From Siminovitchia terrae (GTDB lineage Bacteria > Bacillota > Bacilli > Bacillales > Bacillaceae_C): a stretch of DNA of 44,335 nt. The first letter of the stretch is position 1. Each line of letters begins with the position of its first letter. Below the pieces are notes generated by a model, which did no database searches, had not been told where the DNA came from, and saw only the letters and a program-made list of their open reading frames with translations. The position numbers were made by a program, and so were the translations under genes. Below, piece after piece: positions 34,390 through 42,224 of this stretch. Location of the stretch: positions 164,404 through 208,738 of the forward strand of contig NZ_QYTW02000005.1 of NCBI RefSeq assembly GCF_003605405.2. Reading direction: 5' to 3'.

Positions 34390-34461
34390 AATATCAAATG
34401 ATCCTCAACTTCCCCCGCTAATAAAAATGCATTTTTATTAGCAAAAACGCGGTTTGATATT
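34390..34461. repeat. Nested perfect palindromes
   Basis: A perfect 26-base palindrome (34417-34442, half GCTAATAAAAATG) lies between outer arms AATATCAAA (34390-34398) and TTTGATATT (34453-34461). No T tract follows, so it is not a normal terminator. The 530-base gene-free region around it otherwise contains nothing I recognise up to repeat copy D. Confidence 0.8.
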
Positions 34462-34527
34462 TTGGATGTCTAGTAGTCCTGGCACAAACAAACCATAGTT
34501 TTATGTTGGACTAGTGCGTAAAAAGTT

Positions 34528-34687
34528 TTTAACTTCATTCAGCAGAAGTCTCCCACTTCTGTAAGTGGGAGATGAATACATATTGGTATTCCATTCAGTG
34601 GGGGTTCAAACCCCGGCTGAATAAAGTTAAAGCCTCCGGCGGATGCCACAGATTTTCTGGGTGCAAATACGCCAAGGCGCATTTGAT
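34528..34687 (+). repeat. Interspersed structured repeat, copy D (internal deletion)
   Basis: Near-complete in its left part, with a perfect first hairpin TCTCCCACTT / AAGTGGGAGA and second hairpin GAATAC / GTATTC, where copy B has GAATGC / GCATTC. The TTTATCGA hairpin block (about 34 bases) is deleted between CACAGATTTTC and TGGGTGCAAATACG. It lies at the 3' side of the MFS gene. Confidence 0.92.
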
Positions 34688-34721
34688 AAAGGTGAATCAA
34701 AATTGTGCCAACTAAAAACTT

Positions 34722-35957
34722 TTATAGTGCCTCATCGTTTACATTTTCTACCCGTTTTTCAGCATGTCTTTTTCTGCTTGAAGGTAGAAATAAACTGAGA
34801 AATGCACAGATTAAAAATCCACTCAGACTAAACAAATAGGCGGCGCTAAATCCGCCAAAGTGGTCGATGATCCAACCAGAAAAACCAGGACCAATCATCT
34901 GGCCGATACCATAAAAGACAGAAATAAAACTAATGGCTAAAGCAACGTATTGTTGTTCCACAAGCTTGGCCACTTGCAGCTGGATTAAGACGAGTGTTCC
35001 GCCCAATGATGTGCCCCAAATAAATGAGGCTAATGTAAAATATAGCGGGGCAGTCTGGATGACCGGAATAAAACTTCCGAAAGCAGATAGTAACAAGACC
35101 GTGACTAATGCTTGTTTAATACCGAAATGATCTGCAATCCATCCCCACAGTGGCGGTCCGAATATAGAGACGAACCCAGCAAAAGAATATATTGAACCAG
35201 CGAGCGATTCTGTTTCACCTAGATCAATAAGATAGCTTGTCTGATAGAGGCTCGGAACCAAGTAAACTAAGCCAACAATAAAGTAAATGCTAGCGAGCAA
35301 ATAAAGTGGTTTTGAACGCCAGACTTTATTTGACGGTTCTTTAGAACCAAATGTTTTTTCTTTTGATGATAAGTCTTTTAGAAATAATAATGTCAATAAA
35401 AGTATCGCTAACGTTATGAGCGCAAAAATGAACCAGGCATAACGCCATGCCTCTCCTGAAAATACCTTAACAACGCTCGGAACAATTAAGCCGCTGAGAA
35501 GGATACCAATTCCTGCACCACTCATTAAAAAACCCATGACCATCCCGCGTTTATCCGGGAATGAAGTGACGACCAAAGACATGAGCGGAGTAAATACTAA
35601 TGCGCTCCCCAAACCTAATAAGAACACGCTGATTGCTGCGAATAAATAACTGTTGACGAACATTAAACAAAATAGCCCGATTAATACAGCGATGTTTCCA
35701 ATTACAACTGTATTCTTTGCACCAATCTTTCCAGTCATCACACCAGATGATCCTACCGTAACTAAATAACCCAGGAATAAATACGTGCCAAGCATGCCAG
35801 CTTCTGTCGTTGTCAAACCGAGGTCAGTTTGCATAAATGGTAGAATCACACCATAGGCCATTCGCCCAAAGCCTGTTGTTGTGATCAGTAATCCCATCCC
35901 AAGAAAAATAAATACATACAAATATTTTTTATCTGTTCGTGTTTGAGGATTATCCAC
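34722..35957 (-). CDS. MFS transporter (YbfB/YjiJ-like), linked to metallophore uptake genes
   Basis: A 411-residue transporter with 12 hydrophobic segments, beginning with GTG after AGAAGGTGTC. The N-terminal block TTGFGRMAYGVILPFMQTDL followed by GLTTTEAG resembles YbfB/YjiJ-type MFS proteins. It follows the ECF genes on the same strand after about 90 bases, so it is probably part of the Fur-controlled unit. By analogy with ybtX beside ybtPQ it could move a siderophore-like compound, but sequence alone does not show direction or substrate. Confidence 0.87.
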   Translation of the reverse strand: MDNPQTRTDKKYLYVFIFLGMGLLITTTGFGRMAYGVILPFMQTDLGLTTTEAGMLGTYLFLGYLVTVGSSGVMTGKIGAKNTVVIGNIAVLIGLFCLMFVNSYLFAAISVFLLGLGSALVFTPLMSLVVTSFPDKRGMVMGFLMSGAGIGILLSGLIVPSVVKVFSGEAWRYAWFIFALITLAILLLTLLFLKDLSSKEKTFGSKEPSNKVWRSKPLYLLASIYFIVGLVYLVPSLYQTSYLIDLGETESLAGSIYSFAGFVSIFGPPLWGWIADHFGIKQALVTVLLLSAFGSFIPVIQTAPLYFTLASFIWGTSLGGTLVLIQLQVAKLVEQQYVALAISFISVFYGIGQMIGPGFSGWIIDHFGGFSAAYLFSLSGFLICAFLSLFLPSSRKRHAEKRVENVNDEAL

Positions 35958-36009
35958 TTAGATGACACCTTCTTTTACAAATCAAATTTATTTTAAGGTT
36001 GTAGTAGAA

Positions 36010-36039
36010 AGAGAGATTCATTAATTGATGAATCTCTCT
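36010..36039 (-). terminator. Possible weak terminator between ECF ATPase and MFS genes
   Basis: AGAGAGATTCAT / ATGAATCTCTCT is a perfect 12-bp stem; read on the minus strand the T tract is short (CTCTCTTTCT). It may only partly stop transcription into the MFS gene. Confidence 0.5.
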
Positions 36040-36048
36040 AATTAGGTT

Positions 36049-37506
36049 TTATGATTTTTCCATTAGGTGAACAATTTCTTGAAAGTTTAGTTCGTTTGTT
36101 GCTACGTCCATTGTAATTGATCCATCTTCAAGTTTGAGGACTCGCTGACATGCCCCTGAGACAAGCTCGTGGTCATGTGTAATGACAAGGACGGAGCAGG
36201 AGCGTCGGCTCAGCTGATGAATCATGTCAATAACGCGCTGGAGATTCTTGCCGTCTAGTCCTGATGTTGGTTCGTCTAATATGAAGATAGAGGCCTTTTG
36301 CATTAAGCCGATGGCAAGGACGAGTCTTTGTTTTTCACCCCCTGATAATGTAGCAGGATGGTGGTTTTTCAGATGCCATAAATCAAGTTTATTCAGCAAA
36401 CGGGAAGCCTCTTCTTCGCTATCTTGTTGATGCAGTATTACTTCGTTCCAAACACTGTCAGTAAACAGTTGATAGACTGTATCCTGCATAACAAACCAAA
36501 TATGATTCATCTGCTGTTTACGATTTAGCACGCGGTTATCTACAAATATTTTCCCGGATTTTTCCTTTGTAAGTCCGATTAATGTACGGGCAAGCGTTGT
36601 TTTACCAGCACCATTTTTACCAATCAGTGCAGTTACCTCATGTGTATTTAAGGTGAGATTTACATTCTTCAATACAAAGCTTTTGGATCTAGAGTGGCGC
36701 ACAGAGAGATTGTCTATTCTTATTTTTGGTTTCGGCTCTGGAAGTGACCATGTGTTCATCTCGCCTGCTTGAAGAGAAGGCAAGCGCAGCCCAAGTTGCT
36801 GAATGTGATGATAGGACATACTTCGCAGTTCAGTGGGTGTGAAAACTTTTGTAATTTGACCATTTTCCATATAAATGATGCGATCCACTATGTCCATAAG
36901 ATAGTAGAGGCGATGTTCGATAACGACAATCGTTTTTCCTTGTCTTTTCAGCTCAAAAAGCTCATCTTGTAGCATTTGTGTAGCCGGCAAATCAAGGTTG
37001 GCAGAGGGTTCATCCATTACAAAGATTGGCGGCTCAATGAGCTGTGTAGCCGCAATGGCTACTTTTTGTTTTTGACCACTGGATAGACTCATGACATTTT
37101 GGTAACGGATCGGCTGTAAGTTTGCTTGGTCAATCACTTCCTCCAAGCGCTGTTGAATAAGTGATCGTTCAATTCCGTAGTTTTCCAGTTCAAAGACTAG
37201 CTCGTCTTGAACAATGGATGTAAAAAATTGTGACTTCGGATCTTGAAAGACACTGCCAATTTTTTTGCTCCATTCCCAAATGGGCAAAGCTTGTGTCGTT
37301 TGTCCGTCGATTGCTACACTCCCTGTAATATGTCCATCATAAAAATGGGGAATCAGCCCGTTGATGATGCGGCCAAGCGTGGTTTTGCCGGATCCAGATG
37401 GACCTGTAATACAAACACATTCCCCCTTTTTTATATGGAGATTAATATTTTGTAAAAGAGTCTTTCCTGGTTGATACTCAAATTGAACATTTTTAAGTGT
37501 AATCAT
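36049..37506 (-). CDS. ECF transporter ATPase, two fused ABC domains
   Basis: A 485-residue fusion of two EcfA/CbiO-type ATPases. Domain 1 (residues about 1-225) has Walker A GPSGSGKTT, signature LSSGQKQKVAIA and Walker B IFVMDEPSANLDL. Domain 2 (about 260-480) has GKNGAGKTT, LSGGEKQRLVLA and IFILDEPTSGLDG. It powers an energy-coupling-factor importer together with the T and S proteins encoded just upstream. The ATG at 37506 follows GGGAGAATAA. Fused A components are common in single-substrate (group I) ECF systems. Confidence 0.95.
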   Translation of the reverse strand: MITLKNVQFEYQPGKTLLQNINLHIKKGECVCITGPSGSGKTTLGRIINGLIPHFYDGHITGSVAIDGQTTQALPIWEWSKKIGSVFQDPKSQFFTSIVQDELVFELENYGIERSLIQQRLEEVIDQANLQPIRYQNVMSLSSGQKQKVAIAATQLIEPPIFVMDEPSANLDLPATQMLQDELFELKRQGKTIVVIEHRLYYLMDIVDRIIYMENGQITKVFTPTELRSMSYHHIQQLGLRLPSLQAGEMNTWSLPEPKPKIRIDNLSVRHSRSKSFVLKNVNLTLNTHEVTALIGKNGAGKTTLARTLIGLTKEKSGKIFVDNRVLNRKQQMNHIWFVMQDTVYQLFTDSVWNEVILHQQDSEEEASRLLNKLDLWHLKNHHPATLSGGEKQRLVLAIGLMQKASIFILDEPTSGLDGKNLQRVIDMIHQLSRRSCSVLVITHDHELVSGACQRVLKLEDGSITMDVATNELNFQEIVHLMEKS

Positions 37507-37517
37507 AGTTATTCTCC

Positions 37518-38189
37518 CTAGACAATCCACAATGTACTAAGCATTCCGAGTCCTGCTGCCAAGCCAACAGCATCCTTTGGTTGAAAAGCAATTTCATAAT
37601 GACTTGTTTTTTTACAAGGAGCGTCAATACCTCGTGTTGTGGCAGAAGCGCTTAAATCATCTGCTAGTCGAATGGTTCGCATGAGAAGTGGAATCATTGA
37701 ATGCTCGAACATTTGCAGAGGATGCAGCCAGTTTTTGGCTTGCTTGAATGAAATTCCGCGAATCATCGCGTTTTCACCGATTATTTTAGATTCTGCGCGC
37801 AAGATTGGAAAAAATCGCAATGCCACAGTAAAGGTAAGTAGAATACTTTCAGGGACCTTCAGTTTTTGCAGGCTTGCAATGAGCTTTCCAGAAGGTACTT
37901 TTGCTAAGCCAGAAGCGATGATGATTGTCGGTAAAGTTTTAAGTGCAATTAATAACATTAATAAAAAGACATTCAAAAATGTATCGCTCAAATAATTTGT
38001 AATAAGGTACCTTGCAAGTAACAGCCCGCAGTACATGAGAAACCAATTGATTCCTAATCGGTATTGATTTTGACAGGCGAGTAGAAGGATGGCAATCGCG
38101 GCCAGGACAAGTGAACCTGTCTCATTGACGAAAATTGCCAAACATCCACAAATAAGTAACAAACCAAACTGTAAACGGACATCAAACAT
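37518..38189 (-). CDS. ECF transporter T component (CbiQ/EcfT-like)
   Basis: A 223-residue membrane protein with four to five helices in the N-terminal half and the coupling-helix region FTVALRFFPILRAESKIIGE followed by AMIRGI and SASATTRGIDAP near residues 185-196. The Ala-Arg-Gly type motifs (x-R-G) bind the two ATPase domains. It lies between the S component and the fused ATPase and starts after TAGGAGAG. Confidence 0.93.
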   Translation of the reverse strand: MFDVRLQFGLLLICGCLAIFVNETGSLVLAAIAILLLACQNQYRLGINWFLMYCGLLLARYLITNYLSDTFLNVFLLMLLIALKTLPTIIIASGLAKVPSGKLIASLQKLKVPESILLTFTVALRFFPILRAESKIIGENAMIRGISFKQAKNWLHPLQMFEHSMIPLLMRTIRLADDLSASATTRGIDAPCKKTSHYEIAFQPKDAVGLAAGLGMLSTLWIV

Positions 38190-38252
38190 AAAAACTCTCC
38201 TAATGATTCCTTCGCAAGTCTCTTTATGGAAAGAGATAGGATGTCGGAAGTG

Positions 38253-38861
38253 TTAGTGATATTGGATATAACCTGATTTGATGAAATGTTTGTTGAGTAA
38301 TTTCTTCGATAAATGACAACCAATCATCGCCATCATGAAGGAAAAAGCAATTCCGATGGAAAGCCATATTGGCGAATAAGCATAACTTACCATTCGATCA
38401 ATTGTTTCAGGTGAAAATTGCATTGTATCTAAACTTTCTTTCCCGAAGACATAAATGTTCATCACGCCGCCTGTTCCATAAATAGCACCGTATAAACCGA
38501 ACGCCAATCCTTGGCGTGAGACATTGCGGTACTGTGAGCCGTTGCCTTTGATAAGTGTAAGCTCGCCAAGCAAACCGGCAATGGCGAAGAATGGCAGCAT
38601 CAGTGGTGCACCCATAAGTGTATAAATCAGGCCTTGCACAATTGCCATAAAAAATAACGTGCCACCTTTACCAACGCGGATCGCCATCAACATATACACT
38701 AAGCTCGTAACGAAAAGGCTCGTACCAGAAATATAGGGCATTGCAACAGCCGTGAATGGAGTCATGATCATATTGACAATGGTTTGTACGATAAAAATCA
38801 AAATCGTATATAGACCAATCGTAATGAAATCTTTGGCTAGTAATTTCTTTGTTTTCATCAT
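38253..38861 (-). CDS. ECF substrate-binding S component (Trep_Strep family-like)
   Basis: A 202-residue protein with six hydrophobic segments, N-terminal KKLLAKDFITIGLYTILIFI and the conserved PLMLPFFAIAGLLGELTLIK region. It resembles the Trep_Strep (TIGR02185) S components, whose substrates are mostly unassigned; several lie beside YbtPQ-like transporters. The start follows AAAAGGAGC. A Fur box stands 32 bases upstream, so the operon S-T-A(-MFS) is likely induced by iron starvation. A relic of a second, related S gene lies at 40153. Confidence 0.87.
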   Translation of the reverse strand: MMKTKKLLAKDFITIGLYTILIFIVQTIVNMIMTPFTAVAMPYISGTSLFVTSLVYMLMAIRVGKGGTLFFMAIVQGLIYTLMGAPLMLPFFAIAGLLGELTLIKGNGSQYRNVSRQGLAFGLYGAIYGTGGVMNIYVFGKESLDTMQFSPETIDRMVSYAYSPIWLSIGIAFSFMMAMIGCHLSKKLLNKHFIKSGYIQYH

Positions 38862-38892
38862 GTTTAGCTCCTTTTCTTCTATTGCTAAACCA

Positions 38893-38911
38893 AATGATAA
38901 CGATTATCATT
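38893..38911. promoter_or_regulatory. Fur box ahead of ECF operon
   Basis: AATGATAACGATTATCATT contains TGATAAC-G-ATTATCA, a 14 of 15 match to the 7-1-7 Fur core counting N. It is 32 bases before the S component start on the minus strand. Confidence 0.85.
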
Positions 38912-38960
38912 ACTATTAACTACTCCATTAATTTTGAAATAATCCAATCGGATCGCAAAG

Positions 38961-39152
38961 TTTAACTTCATTCAGCAGAAATCTCCCACTTCTATAAATG
39001 GTGAGATGAAAGCATATTGGTATTCCATTCAGTGGGGGTTCAAACCCCGACTGAATAAAGTCAAAGCCTCCGGCGGATGCCACAGATTTACAAAATTTAT
39101 CGAGCAGAGTTCGATAAAATCTGGGCGCAAATACGCCAAGGCGCATTTGATT
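38961..39152 (+). repeat. Interspersed structured repeat, copy E
   Basis: An almost full copy (192 bases) with both closing arms, the three hairpins and the TTTATCGA / TCGATAAA hairpin; a few bases are lost around CACAGATTTAC. It lies between the Fur box and the AraC gene, and its last 76 bases are open in the frame of that gene. Confidence 0.93.
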
Positions 39153-39169
39153 TAGAAAGGATGTTTCAC

Positions 39170-40150
39170 TTGAAGAATGATATTTTAAATCAGAGCTACG
39201 AAGCGCTCGAAAGTGTATACATTCAAAAGATACGCGATGTATGGTTAGGTGAAATATATGAATATTCACCTCGTTATGGTGAGGGAACGCTTGAACGTTA
39301 TATTTTAGAACCTGGAATTGAACTAGCGATATTCCGTCAATGCACGCATGAAAGACTAGCAGAATCATTGCCTTATCATCAAAAGAATATGATTGAAATT
39401 ACGTCACTTGCCAAAGGTGAGTTATATGTACGCTATGACCCAGCGGATGAATGGACGAAATGCGACAATCAGCAGCTCATTTATTTTAGTTGGTCAAAGC
39501 CACTTAAGTACTATGATTTTCGCTGCAAACAAGCAGACGGTATTGGACTGTATTTAAATATGGACTTGCTGACGAATGGAATTTCGGGCAGTCAAAGTTG
39601 GGTGCAGTTGTTGGAGCGGTTGTTTAAAACAAATGTGCGCGTCTATGCAAGAAAAAGCTCACCCATCCATCGTTCTATTACAACGCAGCTTATGGTGCCA
39701 TATGAGGAAAATGTGATGAATCATTTCCTATTGAAATCAAAAGCTTTGGAGTTTTTATCACATTGTGTGAACGATGAGTTGGGGGAGGAGATTACTTTTT
39801 GTCCTGATGCCCGCATACGCAAAGTGAAAGAAAAAATAGATGCATCCTATGATTCACCATTGCAAGTGAATCAATTGGCGAAAGAATTCAATATTCCACC
39901 AATGACGCTTCAAAAACAATTTAAACAAAGCTACGGTTGTACAGTTTACCGATATATTCAAAAAAGACGAATGGACGCTGCGATGAAAGCGTTACTCACA
40001 ACAGACCAAAGCATAACAGACATTTCAATCAAAGTTGGTTATGATAATCCAAGCAAGTTTGCAACGGTATTTAAAAAACAGTACGGTGAGACACCTCTTC
40101 ATTATCGAAGAAAGTATCGTTACCATTCTTTACATGATTTTACCCCTTAA
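39170..40150 (+). CDS. AraC-family regulator (YbtA/PchR-like)
   Basis: A 326-residue regulator with an N-terminal effector domain and a C-terminal double helix-turn-helix (about residues 225-320), whose second half reads SITDISIKVGYDNPSKFATV followed by FKKQYGETPLHYRRKY. This ending is typical of YbtA/PchR-type activators that sense a siderophore in the cytoplasm and switch on its uptake genes. The frame is open back to ATG 39077, inside repeat copy E, but no ribosome site fits there. I prefer TTG at 39170, nine bases after AAAGG; ATG at 39161 abuts the same site. It sits between the ECF operon and the heterodimeric ABC genes. Confidence 0.88.
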   Translation: MKNDILNQSYEALESVYIQKIRDVWLGEIYEYSPRYGEGTLERYILEPGIELAIFRQCTHERLAESLPYHQKNMIEITSLAKGELYVRYDPADEWTKCDNQQLIYFSWSKPLKYYDFRCKQADGIGLYLNMDLLTNGISGSQSWVQLLERLFKTNVRVYARKSSPIHRSITTQLMVPYEENVMNHFLLKSKALEFLSHCVNDELGEEITFCPDARIRKVKEKIDASYDSPLQVNQLAKEFNIPPMTLQKQFKQSYGCTVYRYIQKRRMDAAMKALLTTDQSITDISIKVGYDNPSKFATVFKKQYGETPLHYRRKYRYHSLHDFTP

Positions 40151-40152
40151 GT

Positions 40153-40291
40153 TGAATGTATCCTGCTTTTACAAAATGTTTTTTGAGAAGGGCTGCTTCT
40201 AGATAATCCTAGTCCATGCTGCGAGCAATCCTGTTAAAAACAAATAGGCGAAGTCCACAATTGGGTCAATCATAGATTGTGAATATTGCAT
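40153..40291 (-). pseudogene. C-terminal relic of a second ECF S component
   Basis: On the minus strand the frame from 40291 reads MQYSQSMIDPIVDFAYLFLT, and after a frame change AALLKKHFVKAGYIQL. These match MQFSPETIDRMVSYAY and KLLNKHFIKSGYIQ at the end of the intact S component at 38253. Only the last third remains, with a stop and frameshift. It shows that a second related ECF S gene once stood beside the ABC genes. Confidence 0.6.
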
Positions 40292-40329
40292 TTTTTATAA
40301 AAGAATTTTATGGATTCAACTCATTAAGT

Positions 40330-40374
40330 AAAAGACCTTTTCAAAAGAAAAATACTTTTGAAAAGGTCTTTTTG
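40330..40374. terminator. Strong terminator between AraC and ABC genes
   Basis: AAAAGACCTTTTCAAAAG pairs perfectly with CTTTTGAAAAGGTCTTTTT, loop AAAAATA. It can work on both strands. Confidence 0.9.
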
Positions 40375-40403
40375 GATTGTTTTTATTTTTTTAGAGTGGC
40401 GAT

Positions 40404-40418
40404 TGATAATTATTTTCA
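40404..40418 (+). promoter_or_regulatory. Fur box ahead of ABC transporter pair
   Basis: TGATAAT-T-ATTTTCA matches the 7-1-7 Fur core at 14 of 15 positions counting N. It lies 39 bases before the first ABC gene and just after a terminator, so the ABC pair has its own iron-controlled promoter. Confidence 0.8.
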
Positions 40419-40457
40419 ATTATAAAGGATATAGGTTATGAAAAAGGGGAGTTGGAG

Positions 40458-42224
40458 ATGAAAGAGCAGTCGAATTTCGCATTTTTATGGGGCGAAACGA
40501 AAGGCCAGCGCGGTAAACTGTTAGCAGCAGTCATATTTAGCGCGCTAAGTACGATATTGACGTATGCGCCATTTTTAGTGGCGTACTTTATTTTAAATGA
40601 ATTATTACAACCTGATCCTCGTCTCCAAGAAGTGAAATCATGGGCATTCATCGTTGCAGGGCTCATTCTCTTGCGATTTTTATTCTTAGGATTGTCAGGA
40701 GTGTACTCACATATTGCTGCTTACAATGTTTTATACCAACTGCGTGCCAAGACGGTGGCGCATCTAGGGAAACTGCCACTAGGCTACTTTACAAAAACGA
40801 CATCAGGTGATTTGAAAAAAACAATTAATGAGGATATTGAAAAAGTAGAAAATTCATTGGCACATCAATTGCCTGATTTATCAGCTGCATTTATTGCGCC
40901 TGCAGTTATTTTTATATACCTATTAACAGTGGATTGGAAGTTGAGTTTATTATTGCTAGTTCCTCTAGTTTTAAGTTATGGGATTCAAATGTTGATGTTT
41001 CGAAATGTAGAAGAAAACATGAAGCTCTACCATCGTCATTTGGTTGAGATGAACTCATCTTTTATTGAGTACATTCGGGGAATGGCCGTCTTTAAAGCAT
41101 TCAATATGACTGGAGCCTCTTTTCAAAAACTGCGTCAAGCCATTATGAGTTATGAAAAAATATGGATCAAGATGACGAAAGAACAATCATTTTTTTATTC
41201 ATTATTCATTGTGATGACAGATGCAGCACCATTATTTGTTATCCCTGTAGGGGGATATCGTGTACTCCAAGGTACATTGGATGTGAGTGCGTATTTATTT
41301 TTCCTTATATTGAGTATGACATTTTTAGCTTCTCTCAAACAGTTGTTGGATTTGGGGAGAGGATTATCGATGATATTAGAGGGAATGTCGCGACTAAAGC
41401 TGATCTGGTCAACACCTGCCCAAAGAATAGGAAATGTTAAGTTGAGAAAAGCAGAGGTTCAATCTTTACGGTTTGATAATGTATCTTTTAAATATGATGA
41501 ACAATATACCCTGCGAAATATTTCACTTGAAGTTAAACGTGGAGAAACTATTGCGTTTGTTGGGCCTTCTGGTGCGGGGAAGTCAACGGCAGCTGAATTA
41601 GCGGCGCGGTTTTTCGATATGGAAGAAGGTGCCATTTATATGAATGATACGAGGTTACAAGAGATTGATCAACATTCACTAATGGACAATATCGCTTTTG
41701 TTTTTCAAGATACGTTTTTAATGGATGATACCATGTGGAATAACGTTTCGATGGGTGGCGATTATTCGAAAGAAGAAGTAGAGCGTGCATGCAAGGCAGC
41801 AGAAATCCATGAGTTTATTGCGTCCTTGCCAAAAGGGTATGATACGAGGTTAGGAGAAGCGGGTGTAAAAGTGAGCGGTGGTCAAAAACAACGAATTACG
41901 ATTGCGAGAGCGATTTTAAAAGATGCGCCGATTATCATTTTAGATGAAGCCACTTCACATGCAGATGTCGAAAACGAGCGCAAAATTCAAAAAGCGTTGG
42001 ATCACTTATTACAAGATAAGATGGCAATTATTATTGCACATCGTTTGCATACGATTCAACATGCGACACGCATCTATGTATTTGAGGACGGACGCATTGT
42101 AGAAGAAGGCACAGATGAAGAGTTAATAGCACAAACAGGTCGTTATCGAGGTATGTGGGCTGCGTATACAAAATTTGAGGAAGGAGGGGATCTCATTGTA
42201 TCAAAAACTTCAGCTCGTCTTTAA
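40458..42224 (+). CDS. Heterodimeric ABC transporter half (YbtP/IrtA-like)
   Basis: A 588-residue fusion of a six-helix exporter-type membrane domain (to about residue 320) and an ATPase domain with Walker A GPSGAGKST, signature VSGGQKQRITIARA, Walker B IIILDEATSHAD and switch His in IIIAHRL. In Walker B the usual ATSALD reads ATSHAD. Exporter-fold pairs of this kind beside an AraC regulator include YbtPQ and IrtAB, which import siderophores without a separate binding protein. The ATG at 40458 follows AAGGGGAG. It overlaps the partner gene by 29 bases. Confidence 0.9.
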   Translation: MKEQSNFAFLWGETKGQRGKLLAAVIFSALSTILTYAPFLVAYFILNELLQPDPRLQEVKSWAFIVAGLILLRFLFLGLSGVYSHIAAYNVLYQLRAKTVAHLGKLPLGYFTKTTSGDLKKTINEDIEKVENSLAHQLPDLSAAFIAPAVIFIYLLTVDWKLSLLLLVPLVLSYGIQMLMFRNVEENMKLYHRHLVEMNSSFIEYIRGMAVFKAFNMTGASFQKLRQAIMSYEKIWIKMTKEQSFFYSLFIVMTDAAPLFVIPVGGYRVLQGTLDVSAYLFFLILSMTFLASLKQLLDLGRGLSMILEGMSRLKLIWSTPAQRIGNVKLRKAEVQSLRFDNVSFKYDEQYTLRNISLEVKRGETIAFVGPSGAGKSTAAELAARFFDMEEGAIYMNDTRLQEIDQHSLMDNIAFVFQDTFLMDDTMWNNVSMGGDYSKEEVERACKAAEIHEFIASLPKGYDTRLGEAGVKVSGGQKQRITIARAILKDAPIIILDEATSHADVENERKIQKALDHLLQDKMAIIIAHRLHTIQHATRIYVFEDGRIVEEGTDEELIAQTGRYRGMWAAYTKFEEGGDLIVSKTSARL

